This document shows positions 1-11,000 of a stretch of DNA of 64,000 nt, one piece after another. A model generated the notes under the pieces. It was given only the letters and a program-made list of their open reading frames with translations. It was not told the DNA's origin and did not search any database. Location: NCBI GenBank assembly GCA_002197995.1, contig NGZR01000009.1, forward strand, positions 124,001-188,000, in the 5' to 3' direction. Source of the DNA: Gaeumannomyces sp. JS-464 (lineage: Eukaryota; Ascomycota; Sordariomycetes; Magnaporthales; Magnaporthaceae). The translations under genes were made by a program, and so were the position numbers. How positions within the stretch are numbered: position 1 is the first letter of the stretch; each line of letters starts with the position of its first letter.

Positions 1-1800
1 ACTTGGCCGCAACGAGCGGCCCCGGGTCGACCCCCAGGATGTTGCCGAGGCAGAGGCCCTCGTCCTCCGCATGGCTGGTCTCCCGGAACGTCAAGGCCTC
101 CTTCGCCCTGACGACGTCTTGCGACAGGGGCCGCGTGTTGCCCCAGTCGCGGTCTCTGATGCTTTGGAAGCATTCCATAACCGGCCTCAGCTGACGGCGA
201 TCGAGAACGGTCCGGGCCTCGACCTGGTTGTTGACAGCAGAGTACCAACGGAAGATCACGTCGTCCGAGAACCTGACGTTGCGGAACTGGAAATGGAGCT
301 TCCCCTGCCGTGTGAGGTGGGCCTCCTGGTAGGTCCACAACCTGCGATTCCAGGGTGCCACCACAATGCGGCCGACAACTTCGGCCACTCGGCAGAGGGT
401 GTCGTGCTGACCTGTCACCTGGTCCAGACGGAGCGGATGCGTAAAGATATAACGATCAAGAACCAAAGTCGTGTGCGCCATCTCGTAGCTGTCTTTCATC
501 CGCTGGAGCGCCAGATCATAGGCATCCTCTGGGCCCAGCGGGAAAGCCAGGGTGTCCAGCCAAAAGGGTCGCAGGTCGCTATCCGTGTCATCACCCGAAA
601 GCTTGCAAAGCCGCCGAAACTGACACAGCGGAATCGCATTCTCCTTGTTGTTACCCAGTCCGTCGGACCAGACGTGGGATATGGCCACGTGAGCGACCGA
701 GCGCTGCCGTCTGGGAGCTTGGATGGGACTATGGAGGCGTAGAGCTTGCCGTCTGAACCGTTCCGCCGAGGCTCAACCGGCATGATCAGCGGGATCTGTT
801 TGATCGGGTCTCGGAGGATCTGGGCCAGCTCTGACTGGGAGGCGTGGACAAACTCGCAGTTGCAGCCGGCTGTGGCATGCTTGGTCTCGTAGCCGTCCTC
901 CTTCATCTGGTAGGCGAGGCATCTGTTTGCCCCGCAGGAAGAGTGGCCCTTTTCCGGTCGGGGACGATCCAGTTGGCTTAGAAACCACAGGGCGAAAATG
1001 TCATCCTTGACCATCCTCTTCAGCATAAAGACCTCGGGCACACACCAGCCAAGTTCTCTCATCTGTTGTTCCAGAAACATGACTGGTCCTAGGAACGAGT
1101 AGGAATAATCTCGGCCGGGGGCGTAGACGATGGAAATGGCATGGAACAAGTAGTTGTACAGCAATGCCACCGAAAGCACAAACTCGCAATCCGGGCTTCG
1201 AGATTGGATCATCTTTTTGCTGAGCCCAACAGGGGTGTTGTCGTACACGACGTCAGGGTAGTGGCCTGCGTTCCCAAAAAGCCAGTCATAGACTTGGCCT
1301 GTTTTTTGGAGAAGAGCGTATGCGTTGCGAAACCGGCTGAACCTCTCATCTGCAGACAGGTTCGCGCTCATCGTTCTGGCCATCCACTCTGGGATTTTCT
1401 TTGCGAGGATCCCAGTGTCGAGGATGAGCCGTTGTCCTCGCTGCACGTAATGCCAAGGGGATCCGATCTCGCCCCTTGCGTAGCGCTCGTAGGGGTGCGC
1501 GAGTGTCGGATCTTCTGTCCAAGAGCCCTCCTGCTTGATAAAATGGCGCGTCGGCATCGGGTCGCCCGTCACTGCCTCGAGGACGCCGAAGAACGAACAC
1601 ATCTGCAGCTTCTCATGTGCCTTGTGTCTGTCAAAGGCCGAGCTGGTGCTTTGGAGGCCTGCTCGAATCTCTTCCCGCGCAGTGGCGTCGAGGAGGCTGA
1701 GGGGATCCGTGACTCCATGGGTGCTGCAAGTCGCAAATGTGTACAGGGACACCGGGCGAGCCTTCCACGAGGGCTTTTCTGGGGTGGGAAGGTGATCCAT
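1..1800 (-). CDS. HET-domain protein, 5' part, runs off the left edge; one frame break
   Basis: This is a heterokaryon-incompatibility (HET) domain protein, a family that triggers cell death when unlike fungal individuals fuse. The ATG at 1800 opens the MDHLPTPEKP start typical of long HET proteins. A Cys/His-rich stretch (CGANRCLAYQ, ATAGCNCEF) lies at about 870-940. The core HET motif AISHVWSDGLGNN lies at about 650-690 and is followed in frame by PLCQFRRL, LDTLAFPLG, AHTTLVLDRY and, near 300, WNRRLWTYQEA. The N-terminal ~360 codons and the HET motif are in different frames, so one base is lost or gained at about 690-760. I see no splice sites there. After the break the frame stays open to base 1, so the 3' end lies outside the window. 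An indel error is as likely as a real mutation. Family assignment is firm; the specificity partner is unknown. Confidence 0.9.
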
Positions 1801-1960
1801 GGTGGGAGACGGACCCAAGTTGACACTTCAATCGAGGGGAGCAAAAGGGGATGCGTTCAAGGCATTCGCTTAGATAGAATTTTTCGCAGGGGAGATTTGA
1901 CGGAACGGCTCACAAGACTTGGAGACGGAAGTGCCCGAGGGCACTCACTCACTGGCTGGC

Positions 1961-1968
1961 TTTTTATA
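1961..1968 (-). promoter_or_regulatory. TATA-like box upstream of the HET gene
   Basis: Read on the minus strand this is CTATAAAAAG, about 160 nt upstream of the ATG at 1800. It is a good match to a TATA box and suggests the HET gene has its own promoter here. No experimental support. Confidence 0.45.
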
Positions 1969-1969
1969 G

Positions 1970-2629
1970 GTGCTTGCTTATGTGTTTTGTGCAATCTTTT
2001 GAGCAAGTCGCCGCCCCGCGTCAGGAAATTCCGGGCTCCTCCAATCTGGTGTGGATGGAAACTGCAGGGGGCTTGGGCTGAGAAGCAAAAGAGGCGGCCG
2101 TGTAACAAGAAAATCCCGGAATGGCGATGCATGAATGCCTGCATATGAATGGCGGGCGGTGTTGGTGACCGCCCCTTGCCGCCAGGTAGGCAGGTAGTAC
2201 TTACGCCCTGCCTCCTGTCTCGCCATGCCATGCGTCGAAAGACGACTGGCGGATGGCGGCCCTCGGCAAACTCCCAACCCGCCCTCGCGCACCTCTGTCC
2301 ACCTCGGGTTTGCACTCTGAGCATGCCCCAAATCGTATTGGGAACCGAACCTCTAATTCGCATCCCCCTTCCTCACCCAGAAAAAGAGCATTGAGATTAA
2401 TTGAGCTTCCTTCCTTGCACAGTTTGACCGAAACAGAGACGCTGCTGTGGTAGAGTTGATGGCCTTCCTCGCTGTTTGGGAATGCCACCCACATTTTGGG
2501 CTGACGCACCGACTATGCTTGTTTTATCGCGATATCCGAGTGTGCAAACTGAAAGGATCTACAATGCCCCTGTAGTGATTCCCATGTACTCCTTGTCCGC
2601 CGCCCGATGCCAAAAATACACATTTGCAT
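1970..2629. other. intergenic, no gene seen
   Basis: Between the HET gene promoter and the 3' end of the next minus-strand gene. The ORFs here have no family resemblance and no start or splice context worth reporting. Confidence 0.5.
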
Positions 2630-3256
2630 TTAGGCTTGGGGCTTCATGATGCGGCCCAACACCACCCTACCTCCGTTTCGTTTTCTGCTCTTTCGCGATC
2701 GGGGTCCTCTCAGGCGCTGCAGCAGCGACCCAAGGTATCCAGGGGGCCTCTTCGCCTCCTGGGGATTGATCCTGTTGTCGGTTTGGAGGGTGTAGGCACG
2801 GAACTTTTCGAAATCGGTCCACACCTTGACTTTCTTGCCCGTCCGGCGCGTGTCGATGAGGTCGACGATGTTGACGAGCGTCTTCTTCAGGCTCCGCTTG
2901 CACTCCGCGACGTCGTCGCTCGGGTCGATGCCGACCTCGCGGCACAGCGCCTGGTAGCCCTGGAGCGCGACCTCTTCGGCGCTGAGCTCCTGTACCTCCT
3001 CCTCCTCCTCCTTGACGTCGTCGAGCTTTGGTGGCGGCTGCGAGAAGAAGTGGAGCTCGAGCTCCTCCCTCATGGCGATGGTGCGCTGGCGCGTGTACTC
3101 CTGCGAGCCGGGGACCCACTGCTGCGACGACGCGAGGCGGGAGAACTCGTCGTCAAATGGCGCCGCATCGTCGGGTGTGAAGTCCTCAAACTTGGCAAAG
3201 TGGGACTGCGAAGGCGGAGGCCCGTCGTCCTCGCCGTCCGGCGGCAGAAGAGGCAT
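2630..3256 (-). CDS. conserved fungal protein of unknown function, 208 aa
   Basis: This intronless gene encodes an acidic protein of about 208 residues starting MPLLPPDGEDDGPPPSQ at 3256. The frame stays open for 49 codons upstream, but the MPLLPPDG start gives the more protein-like N-terminus. The middle contains an EEEEEVQELS acidic run, then a predicted helical block (ALQGYQALCREVGID, ECKRSLKKTLVNIVDLIDTRR) and a VWTDFEKFRAYTL segment. The C-terminus is basic (RSRKSRKRN). I recognise the style of a conserved Pezizomycotina protein but know of no named domain or activity. No signal peptide or membrane segment is seen. It is divergent from the protease gene at 4430 with 1.2 kb between them. 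Existence is likely; function is unknown. Confidence 0.75.
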   Translation of the reverse strand: MPLLPPDGEDDGPPPSQSHFAKFEDFTPDDAAPFDDEFSRLASSQQWVPGSQEYTRQRTIAMREELELHFFSQPPPKLDDVKEEEEEVQELSAEEVALQGYQALCREVGIDPSDDVAECKRSLKKTLVNIVDLIDTRRTGKKVKVWTDFEKFRAYTLQTDNRINPQEAKRPPGYLGSLLQRLRGPRSRKSRKRNGGRVVLGRIMKPQA

Positions 3257-4429
3257 TTTGTGACGGCAAGACCTGGAGGTTTTGTGCGCGTGGTCGTCCC
3301 GCGTTGTTTGTGTGTCGACTTTCCTTGGTCGGGCGCGGGCAGTATAGCAGCTGGGAGCTGGAGGATATGACGCCAAATCACGTGAGGATAAGAAGGGACA
3401 CACGCATGCCTGGGCACCTACATCTGCCAGGCCTGCGAGCGAATCCTGCGCCCTCTGCTAGGAGCTGTCGTAAAAGTAAACGAATATGGCGACAAGACAT
3501 GGAAGCGCCAAGGCACACAGGCCGAACTGCCATAATCTGCCACGGAGGATTCTTCTACCTGCTGGTGCGTTTAACGCCCTTTGCGAGTCGCCTCCGTCGC
3601 TCCAATCGTCCGACGGGTACTGTTTTCGACGGCACCTAGCCACCAGATTCATCGCCATAGGGGGCAGGACCCGTCGTGGCGAGCAGAAGGACGAGAAACG
3701 GGCCATCCCGCTCGAATACCTAACACACCGTCGACCGTGGGCATGTATGGCGCTGATGTTGCCAAACAGCAGGCTTTAGGGCCAGATGATTGGCGGCGCG
3801 TATGAATGGCACGTGGGTTAGGGGCATGCGGAAGCGGCCCCTGCATGGGGCTGGAGCAGCAGGACGGGGCGTCAACTCAATCCTGGGTGACCGTGACCGG
3901 GGACCACACGCAGCGCCGCCGGTACCCCTCGATGACGCGGGCGCTGCACATAAAGGTCGAACTGTGGGACTGCTGCCGGCGGCGTACCGCAAGACACCAG
4001 GGGGCGAGGCGGCATGATTATTACGTACAGAGTATTGCGGTATTCGATTTTGGAATTAACGAACAGTCCCCAGGTACACGGGGTAGCATCGAGACCAGAT
4101 CGGACGGGGCATCGGGGTTACCGGAAGAGGCAGGAGGTAGGCCCGCTGGATCTAAGCGAACCCCCCGCATAAAATCAAATCTGAGGCCAGCAGCGCCAGC
4201 AAGCAAATGGGCAGAGCGCCAGTACATAGTGCGCTCTAAGTAAAAAGATGCTGTTGATAATTTCAAAATAGCCATGACCGACCTTGGCGGCAAGGTATGG
4301 GGTATATACGAGGATACATATACACACATATAACACACATCCCCAGCTCGTGTAAATGCTCTGCCGGCTTCTGCTCTTGTTCTCCATCCACGCAGCCTCC
4401 GCCGGAGACATCGGCAGAAAGCAGCAGCC
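3257..4429. other. intergenic, divergent promoter region
   Basis: Lies between two divergently transcribed genes and probably holds both promoters. A TATATA-like stretch (GGGTATATACG) sits at about 4299-4310, some 125 nt before the protease ATG. No coding sequence recognised. Confidence 0.5.
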
Positions 4430-7222
4430 ATGCCCGCCCCCATGATGCTCTCCCGCCTGGCCGTGCTGCTCTCGCTCGCGGCCGGCATCGGCGCCCAGGC
4501 CCCCGTCCAGTCCGACCAGGCCGAGCAGCAGGCCCCCGATTCTCAGCGCTTCATCGTCGAGTATGCCGAGGTGAGAGAAAGAGAAAGCTCGCCTGGCCAG
4601 CGCTGCTCCGTCCTCATATCCACTAATCCCACGCCAACAAAACGCAGGGCCGCGCAAATGCCCGCCGCTCACTGATTGAGGCCGAGGTCGACGTGCTCAA
4701 GTCGTGGGAGTCGGATCTATTCAAGGGCGCGGCCGTCCAGGCCAAGAATCAGAGTCTTGAAACCCTCCTGGCCCTGCCCGACGTCAAGCGTGTGTGGCAC
4801 AACCGCCAGATCCCGCTGGGCCCCGTCGCCGTCAAGCAGTCCTTCAGCGATGACGCCGCCTCGGCCAACTACTCGACCCACCACACCACTGGCGTCTTCG
4901 CCCTCCATAAGCAGGGCTACTTCGGCGAGGGCGTCAAGGTCGGCATCGTCGACACCGGCGTCGACTACAGGCACCCTGCCCTGGGCGGCGGCATCGGGCC
5001 CGGCTTCAAGATCGCAGGTGGCCACGACCTGGTCGGAGACGGCAGTTGGCCCTCGGGGCCCAAGCAGCCCGACGAGGACCCCATAGACAAGCTCGGCCAC
5101 GGCACCCACGTAGCCGGCATCCTGGGCGGCCAGTCCAAGTGGTTCACCGGGGTGGCCCCAAGGCCTCGCTGTACGCGTACAAGGTCATGAGCGAACGGGG
5201 CTCGACCGACACGGCCACGCTCATCGACGCCTTCCTGCGCGCCTACGACGAGGGCATGGACGTGGTGACGTCGAGCATCGGCGCCAACAGCGGCTGGCCC
5301 GACGACCCGTGGGCCGTCGTGGCCTCGCGCCTGGTCGAAAAGGGCGTCGTGGTGACCATCGCGCAGGGCAACTCGGGCGGGGCCGGCCCCTTCTTCGGCT
5401 CGACCGGCTCGTCGGGCGCCGAGGTGCTCGCCGTCGCGGCCGCCAACTCGGAGTCGGGAGCCGTGCTGGCCTTCAAGGCGACCTTCTCGCGCGAGGGCGA
5501 GGCGCAGAAGAACACGAGCATGATCGGCTACATCAGCAGCGGCATCTACTGGCCCCAGAACATCGTCGACTGGCCCATCGTGCCCATGACCAACGACACC
5601 TCGGTCGTCGACGACGCCTGCACGCCGTACCCGCCTGGCTACCGCAACCTGACCAACACGGTGCCGCTGGTCCGCCGCGGCACCTGCTCGCCCACGGTCA
5701 AGCAGGCGAACCTGTTCGCGCTCGGCGCCCCCAACGTGCTGATTTACAACGATGACCGGGAGCTGGCCGTGCCGCCCTCGGGCAACATGGGCTACACGGG
5801 CCTGATCGAGAAGCGGTCGGGCGAGGCCATCGTGCGGGCCGTGGCCGCGGGCCAGCGCGTCACGGCCGACTTCTCGGGTGGCTATATCCCCCACGTCAGC
5901 ATGCCGCGCACCAAGGCCAGCTGGCCGGCCCCGTTCACGTCGTGGGGCGGCAGCAACGACATGTCGCTCAAGCCCGACGTGGCCGCGCCCGGCACCGACA
6001 TCTTCAGCACGTACTTGGGCGACTCCTACACCGTCATGGACGGCACCAGCATGGCGACGCCGTACGTGGCCGGTGTGGCGGCGCTGTACATCGCCAAGCA
6101 CGGCGGGCGCGCTAGGCACGGCCCCGGGTTCGCGAGGGCGCTGTCGCGCCGCATCGTGGCCAGCGGCGAGTGGATGCCGTGGCACGACGGCTCGTCGGAC
6201 CTGCACGCGCCGCCCGTCCAGGTCGGCTCGGGCCTGATCAACGCGACCAAGGTGATGGAGGCGACGACCTTGCTCGACTTCGACCTCATGGCGCTCAACG
6301 ATACGGCCAACTTTGTGTCGACGCACAAGGTCACGGTGCGCAACGACGCCGCCACCGCCGTCAGCTACACCTTCGAGCTCGAGGACGCGGCCGGCGTCAA
6401 CATGCTGCACCCGCTCGACAGCAGCAGCAGCTCCCCGCGCGTCAAGGCCCTGGCCGAGCTCGTGCCCGTCAAGATGGCGGCCAAGGCGGCGCTCCGGCGC
6501 CCTTCACGCTGCAGCCGGGCGAGGCGAGGCAGGTCGAGGTCGTGTTCGACAAGCCGCAGTTCGAGAGGCCCGCGGACCTGCCCCTGTACAGCGGCAAGGT
6601 CGTGGTGCGCGGCAGCGACGGCGTCAGCCTGGGCGTGCCGTACATGGGCCTGGGCGCGGACCTGAAGCACGAGATGTCGGACATGTTTATGGCCAACATG
6701 CCGCAGACGAGCTCGACAAACCAGCTCCTCAGTATCCAAAAGAAGCCGTGGTTCAACTTTACCATTTACGGCTGGACGCCCGACTTTTTGACGGTGCGGA
6801 CGCAGCTCAAATGGGGCACCAGGGAGCTGCGCTGGGATATCTACACACCCGAGTACAACGAAAGCAAATGGTCGTACCCGCCCGTCGTGGGCCGGAACGG
6901 TTACGTCGGCTCGGCCGCGTACTGGTACGGCTCCGGCTTCAAGGCCTGGGAGGCTTACAACAGGGAGGACCCGTACCGCACCGTTTCCTTCCCGCGCCAG
7001 GACCTGTACCGCAACGCCGTCACGACCGCCTACCGTTACGAGGCGCTGTGGTTCGGCATCCTGGCCAACGGCACCCGCCTCGAGCTCGGCGACTATTACA
7101 TGAGCATGTTGGCCCTCAAGCCTTTTGGCGACCGCGCCAACAGGAGCGACTGGTCCGTTTGGAACTCGCCCAAGATTTCCGTCCTGGGCAAGTTCGGGCC
7201 CAACCCGTTGGCTGGCAGTTAA
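4430..7222 (+). CDS. secreted subtilisin-like serine protease (S8) with PA domain; two frame breaks
   Basis: This is a secreted S8 endopeptidase of the minor extracellular protease (Vpr-like) type, about 905 residues if the frame is followed. The ATG at 4430 begins a signal peptide (MMLSRLAVLLSLAAGIGAQA). An intron at 4571-4647 (GTGAGA...CAG) follows codon 47 in phase 0. All catalytic blocks are present: Asp in GIVDTGVDYRHP (codon near 4951), His in GHGTHVAG (near 5098), Asn in AQGNSGG (near 5360) and Ser in DGTSMATPYVAG (6048-6050). A protease-associated (PA) insert (PLVRRGTCSPTVKQANLFAL, about 5670-5870) sits between Asn and Ser, and a beta-rich Fn3-like C-terminus follows. The frame breaks near 5160, in a C run, and near 6495. 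In both cases one missing base restores the family sequence. All active-site residues survive, which favours assembly indels over decay. Likely role is extracellular protein breakdown, possibly on a host or substrate. Confidence 0.9.
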
Positions 7223-8027
7223 AACGGATGGATGTGATGATGATGAATAAATGCCCGGGCGGTGTTGGCGCCTACGATGTCCTCCAACTTAGACATGCAC
7301 CGTAATTTATAATCTCTTAGCATTTTATTTTAATAATAATGCATAATGCATAATATCACCCACCCACTTCGCCAGATGCAACAGACACCCTCAGCAAGCA
7401 TCGCTTCCGCCCTTGTCTTGTATTCCCGAGTCTTCGAATGGCATCGACAAAGGGAGATCGGCGTTTGGGGACAACCGACGACAAACCCCCCTGCCTCCCA
7501 GGGGCGATATAATACTAGCATCCAGATGGCAGCGAGAACATTGATTGGGCGGCGTGCTGGCCGGGGTGTGCAGTGAAGTTGTAGCAGCCGGCATCGCAGA
7601 CTTGGCCTTAATCCTATCTCGTTCAGCGCTCAGCCCTCACACTGACCCGCTTCGCCTCCAGGCAAAGCAACTACTACAATCACCATTTCCGCACACTTCA
7701 TGAACACCACTGCCTCGCCGCCACCTTCACCTGCCTCCCACACGCCGACACGGCCGAGCTCATATCCATAAACCCGTTGGTTGTTTACATCCGCAACTTC
7801 ACCACCCCTGGAGCACGAGCCATACCAGGCTACCCATCCGTCATGCATACAAGACTACCTATGACCTCCCCTACCTCACACAGACACGCAGAGGCTCTCT
7901 TCTACCTAAGACGTAGGGGATCTTAGACCATGTCTCAATACATTTCAACACCCAGCTCCAGTGTATCCCACAATGGCGAGCACGTCTTTGCTTATGTCAA
8001 CCCAAACAGGTCCCTCGGTCGTCACAA
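7223..8027. other. intergenic, convergent 3' ends
   Basis: Lies between the 3' ends of the protease gene and the giant minus-strand gene. Just after the protease stop it is AT-rich (around 7300-7360), as expected for 3' processing signals. No coding signal seen. Confidence 0.5.
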
Positions 8028-11000
8028 TCAAACGTCAACCAATCTGAAAGGCGACTGGTCCAGGGACCGTCCCATGCAGATGTACCCCATGGGTGTGTGC
8101 AGAATGTCCTGCGTCGGATGGCGAACCGCAAGCCACGCGCGAAGGAAGCCGGAAGGGTCATCCGCACATATCCTCAGCTTGCCGCCACCTGCCGCCTGCA
8201 CGCCATCGTATGACCCAAAGATGAGCTCTGAAGGCTTCGGCCAGACGAAATCCTTCAAGGCGTCCCACTCTTCTGCGCCGACGTACAGCCTACCCGCGAC
8301 GAGGCCCACCTCGAAGCGAAACCACTGCGGAAAGTCGTGGTCGGCCGGAAGCTGTGGGATAGTGTAGTGCCGGAAGTAGTTGAACGGCAGCAGCATGGCC
8401 TTTGTAGTCGGCGCCGCGTAGGTGACCATGTGCACATGATGCATCACAGCTGCGGCGGTGCGGCGAAGCATGGGGATGATGAGCTCGATCTCCTCGGGAA
8501 TTACGATGAGCGCAGTTTCGGTAGATGGACTCCAGAGGATCCACTTAACAGGTCGCTAGGGAGCCGCCACTGTCAGCACGTTGAGCCTGGAGAGAGGGTG
8601 CGCTTTGATAGCCGTTCGAGTGCACTTACCAAGAAGTTGTCTGCCACACTCGTACTCTCGGCGCCGCGTCCAAACTTGACAGTCCTGCCAAACTCGGCCG
8701 ATACGAAGAGGTTGGATCCAGTGTCACATACACTGAACCGCCGGCCCACCTGTGTTCTGCCGACATAGGCGAACGCTTGCTCGCAGCATCCTGCCCGTGG
8801 CAGGAACCCAGTGCGTACAAAATGCTCAATGTCGGGATGGAGAGCGAGAAAGGCAAGAGGCTCGTGACGTAGGCGCTTTTGCATTTGGCGCACCTGCTCA
8901 ACCTGGACCTGGACCTCTCGCTCCTGCTTCACCTCCTGCAGGGCGTCCAGATCAGTACCGCCATGGCGGCCGACGTCATACCACTCGAGCTGGCCCATGA
9001 GGCTTTGAAGGCGAGGATTCATCGCACCGGAAGACACAGAAGACAATTTGGCCGGTCCTGCTCCGCCGTACAACTGCTCGAGGGTCTGGCGTTCGGGCTT
9101 CTGGATGATTGCGAGAACCTTGGCTCGCTGCTGGTCTCGGTTACCAGCTGAATCCCGCTGGTATTCCCATGCGGCGTCTGTGCGACAGCAAAAGTCGACG
9201 CCTTGTGACACATAAAGGCTCTGAAGATCCTCGTGGCCGCGACATGTCTGCTCGAGAAGCCACGAGATGACGTGCGCCGAGTCGATCTTGAGGCCTTTAC
9301 CGTTGCTAGCCGAGAAGTGGTCGCGGATGCTCTGATCCACGTCGGGCGGGGCAAGAAACACGACGGCCTGGGTTGTTCCTAGTTGGCGGAGGCGCATGGC
9401 CGCTACGTTGAGAACAGAGGAGACGCGTTAGCTGGGCATAAGTACTCCGGCTTAGGGGTTCAAGCTATTCTTCTGGGTCTTACCTTGCATCGTAAAGTCC
9501 TTGGACTGTCTTAGCGCGAGAGTCAGCGCGCCACGTGCGTGGGCGGGCAGCTTTAGATCAACACCTCGGGTGTGCGCCTCGTCAAAGTAAACAAGACACT
9601 CGTCGAGGTTGTCGGCAAACCGGCTCGCCAGCAGCGGCACATCGTTCTTGCCTTCATCCCGATGGTGCACCCAGGCACGGTCGTCCTATCCAAAGTAGAT
9701 GGTTGCCCTGGCTTCGTTGTCAACCTTGAGCCACTCCTTGGCCAGCGTCTTATTGCCCATCTCCAAGATGCAAGCACCCGCATCTATGAGGATCTTGATT
9801 CCCGAGGCCTTGAGCTTCCTCAATAGACCGGTTTCAGACAGTCGCTTCTTCAAGACGTCGTCTATAGTGACGTGGTAGGCCCGGTTGCGTGGCTGCAACA
9901 AGTACGTGAGAACCTCGGCGCTTGTCTGCCGGAGGCTGGGCAGGTCGTCCTGTCGGATCGTTAGAGGCAACATCGTGCGATTGTCGTTGGTCCCGCCGAA
10001 GCCTGTCGTGCGAGCACCGAGGATACTGTCGGCCGCGGGAACAAAAGGAATGTCCCAGCCAGATGCCTGCAATTTAACATCGAACTGCTTAGCATGGGCA
10101 GGAAAGACGAAGTGGTCAAGGTAATAGTTCACGACGGTGCGACTGTGCTTCAAGTGTGCCCACAGCTCCTCTAACTGAGCGCTGTTTTCCACGTTGATCA
10201 CATCCCAGTGCCGCAAAGTCTCCGGTAGCTCGTGACAGCCCATATTCCACGCTTCGTATTGCTGTGACGGGTCGGCGGATTGGAGCAAATGCTGTAGCCC
10301 CTGGAGGAGCTGTGGTTGAGTCAGGCCCTGGTAGTAGAAGGCCAAACAGGTGAGCACGATGGCAACGTCTGGATGGCCAAACTCAGCATGCTCCGACGGG
10401 GTGCCCTTGGCCTCGAAAGGAACAGCCAAAGGGTCGCGTCGTGGGTGCAGTCCGTACTGGACATTCCAACGCTTTTCTAGGCAGGTAATGAGAATTTTGT
10501 TAACGAGCAGACCACGTATCACCAACAGGCACTGGGCATTTGTCTGCTGGTCTGCAAATGCTCTGACGGCTTGCACAAATACGTCGTGGTCGAATTCCTC
10601 CTCTGTGAAGAGCCGGCGGATGCTCATAATCTGTGGGCCTCGGGCGACGCCAAAGCCGAGTCTGTCGGGCGTATGTATGCGCAGCGGCCGCCGCAGATGC
10701 TGTCGATGATAAGCTGTGTACGGTGGCCTCTTCAGCCTCGCGCCTCAAGAACCGCACCATAGGGAATGATCCGGGGCGCTCCAGGACATCCACGCCATGG
10801 GGGTGCTTTCGGCGAAGTGTCGGCACATGGTCAGCCGCCAAAGCCAGGAGCGCCTCGGCCACTTGCCAGCGAAACGGCTGTCCGTCGACGGCCGTTTGGC
10901 TGCCACCTGGGTAGTTGAGCTGTGTCTTGACTGAAAGGGTGAAGTCGCACTCGTCGAGCACGTCGCGGGACTGGCGCTCGAGCCATAGCTGGAACTTGAA

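Noticed and set aside
1141..2148. 335-codon plus-strand ORF antisense to the HET gene
   Set aside because: Shadow of the HET coding strand, which has clear family motifs.
4965..6410. 481-codon antisense ORF over the subtilisin gene
   Set aside because: Val/Arg/Gly/His-rich composition is the mirror of GC-biased codons; the sense strand carries all catalytic motifs.
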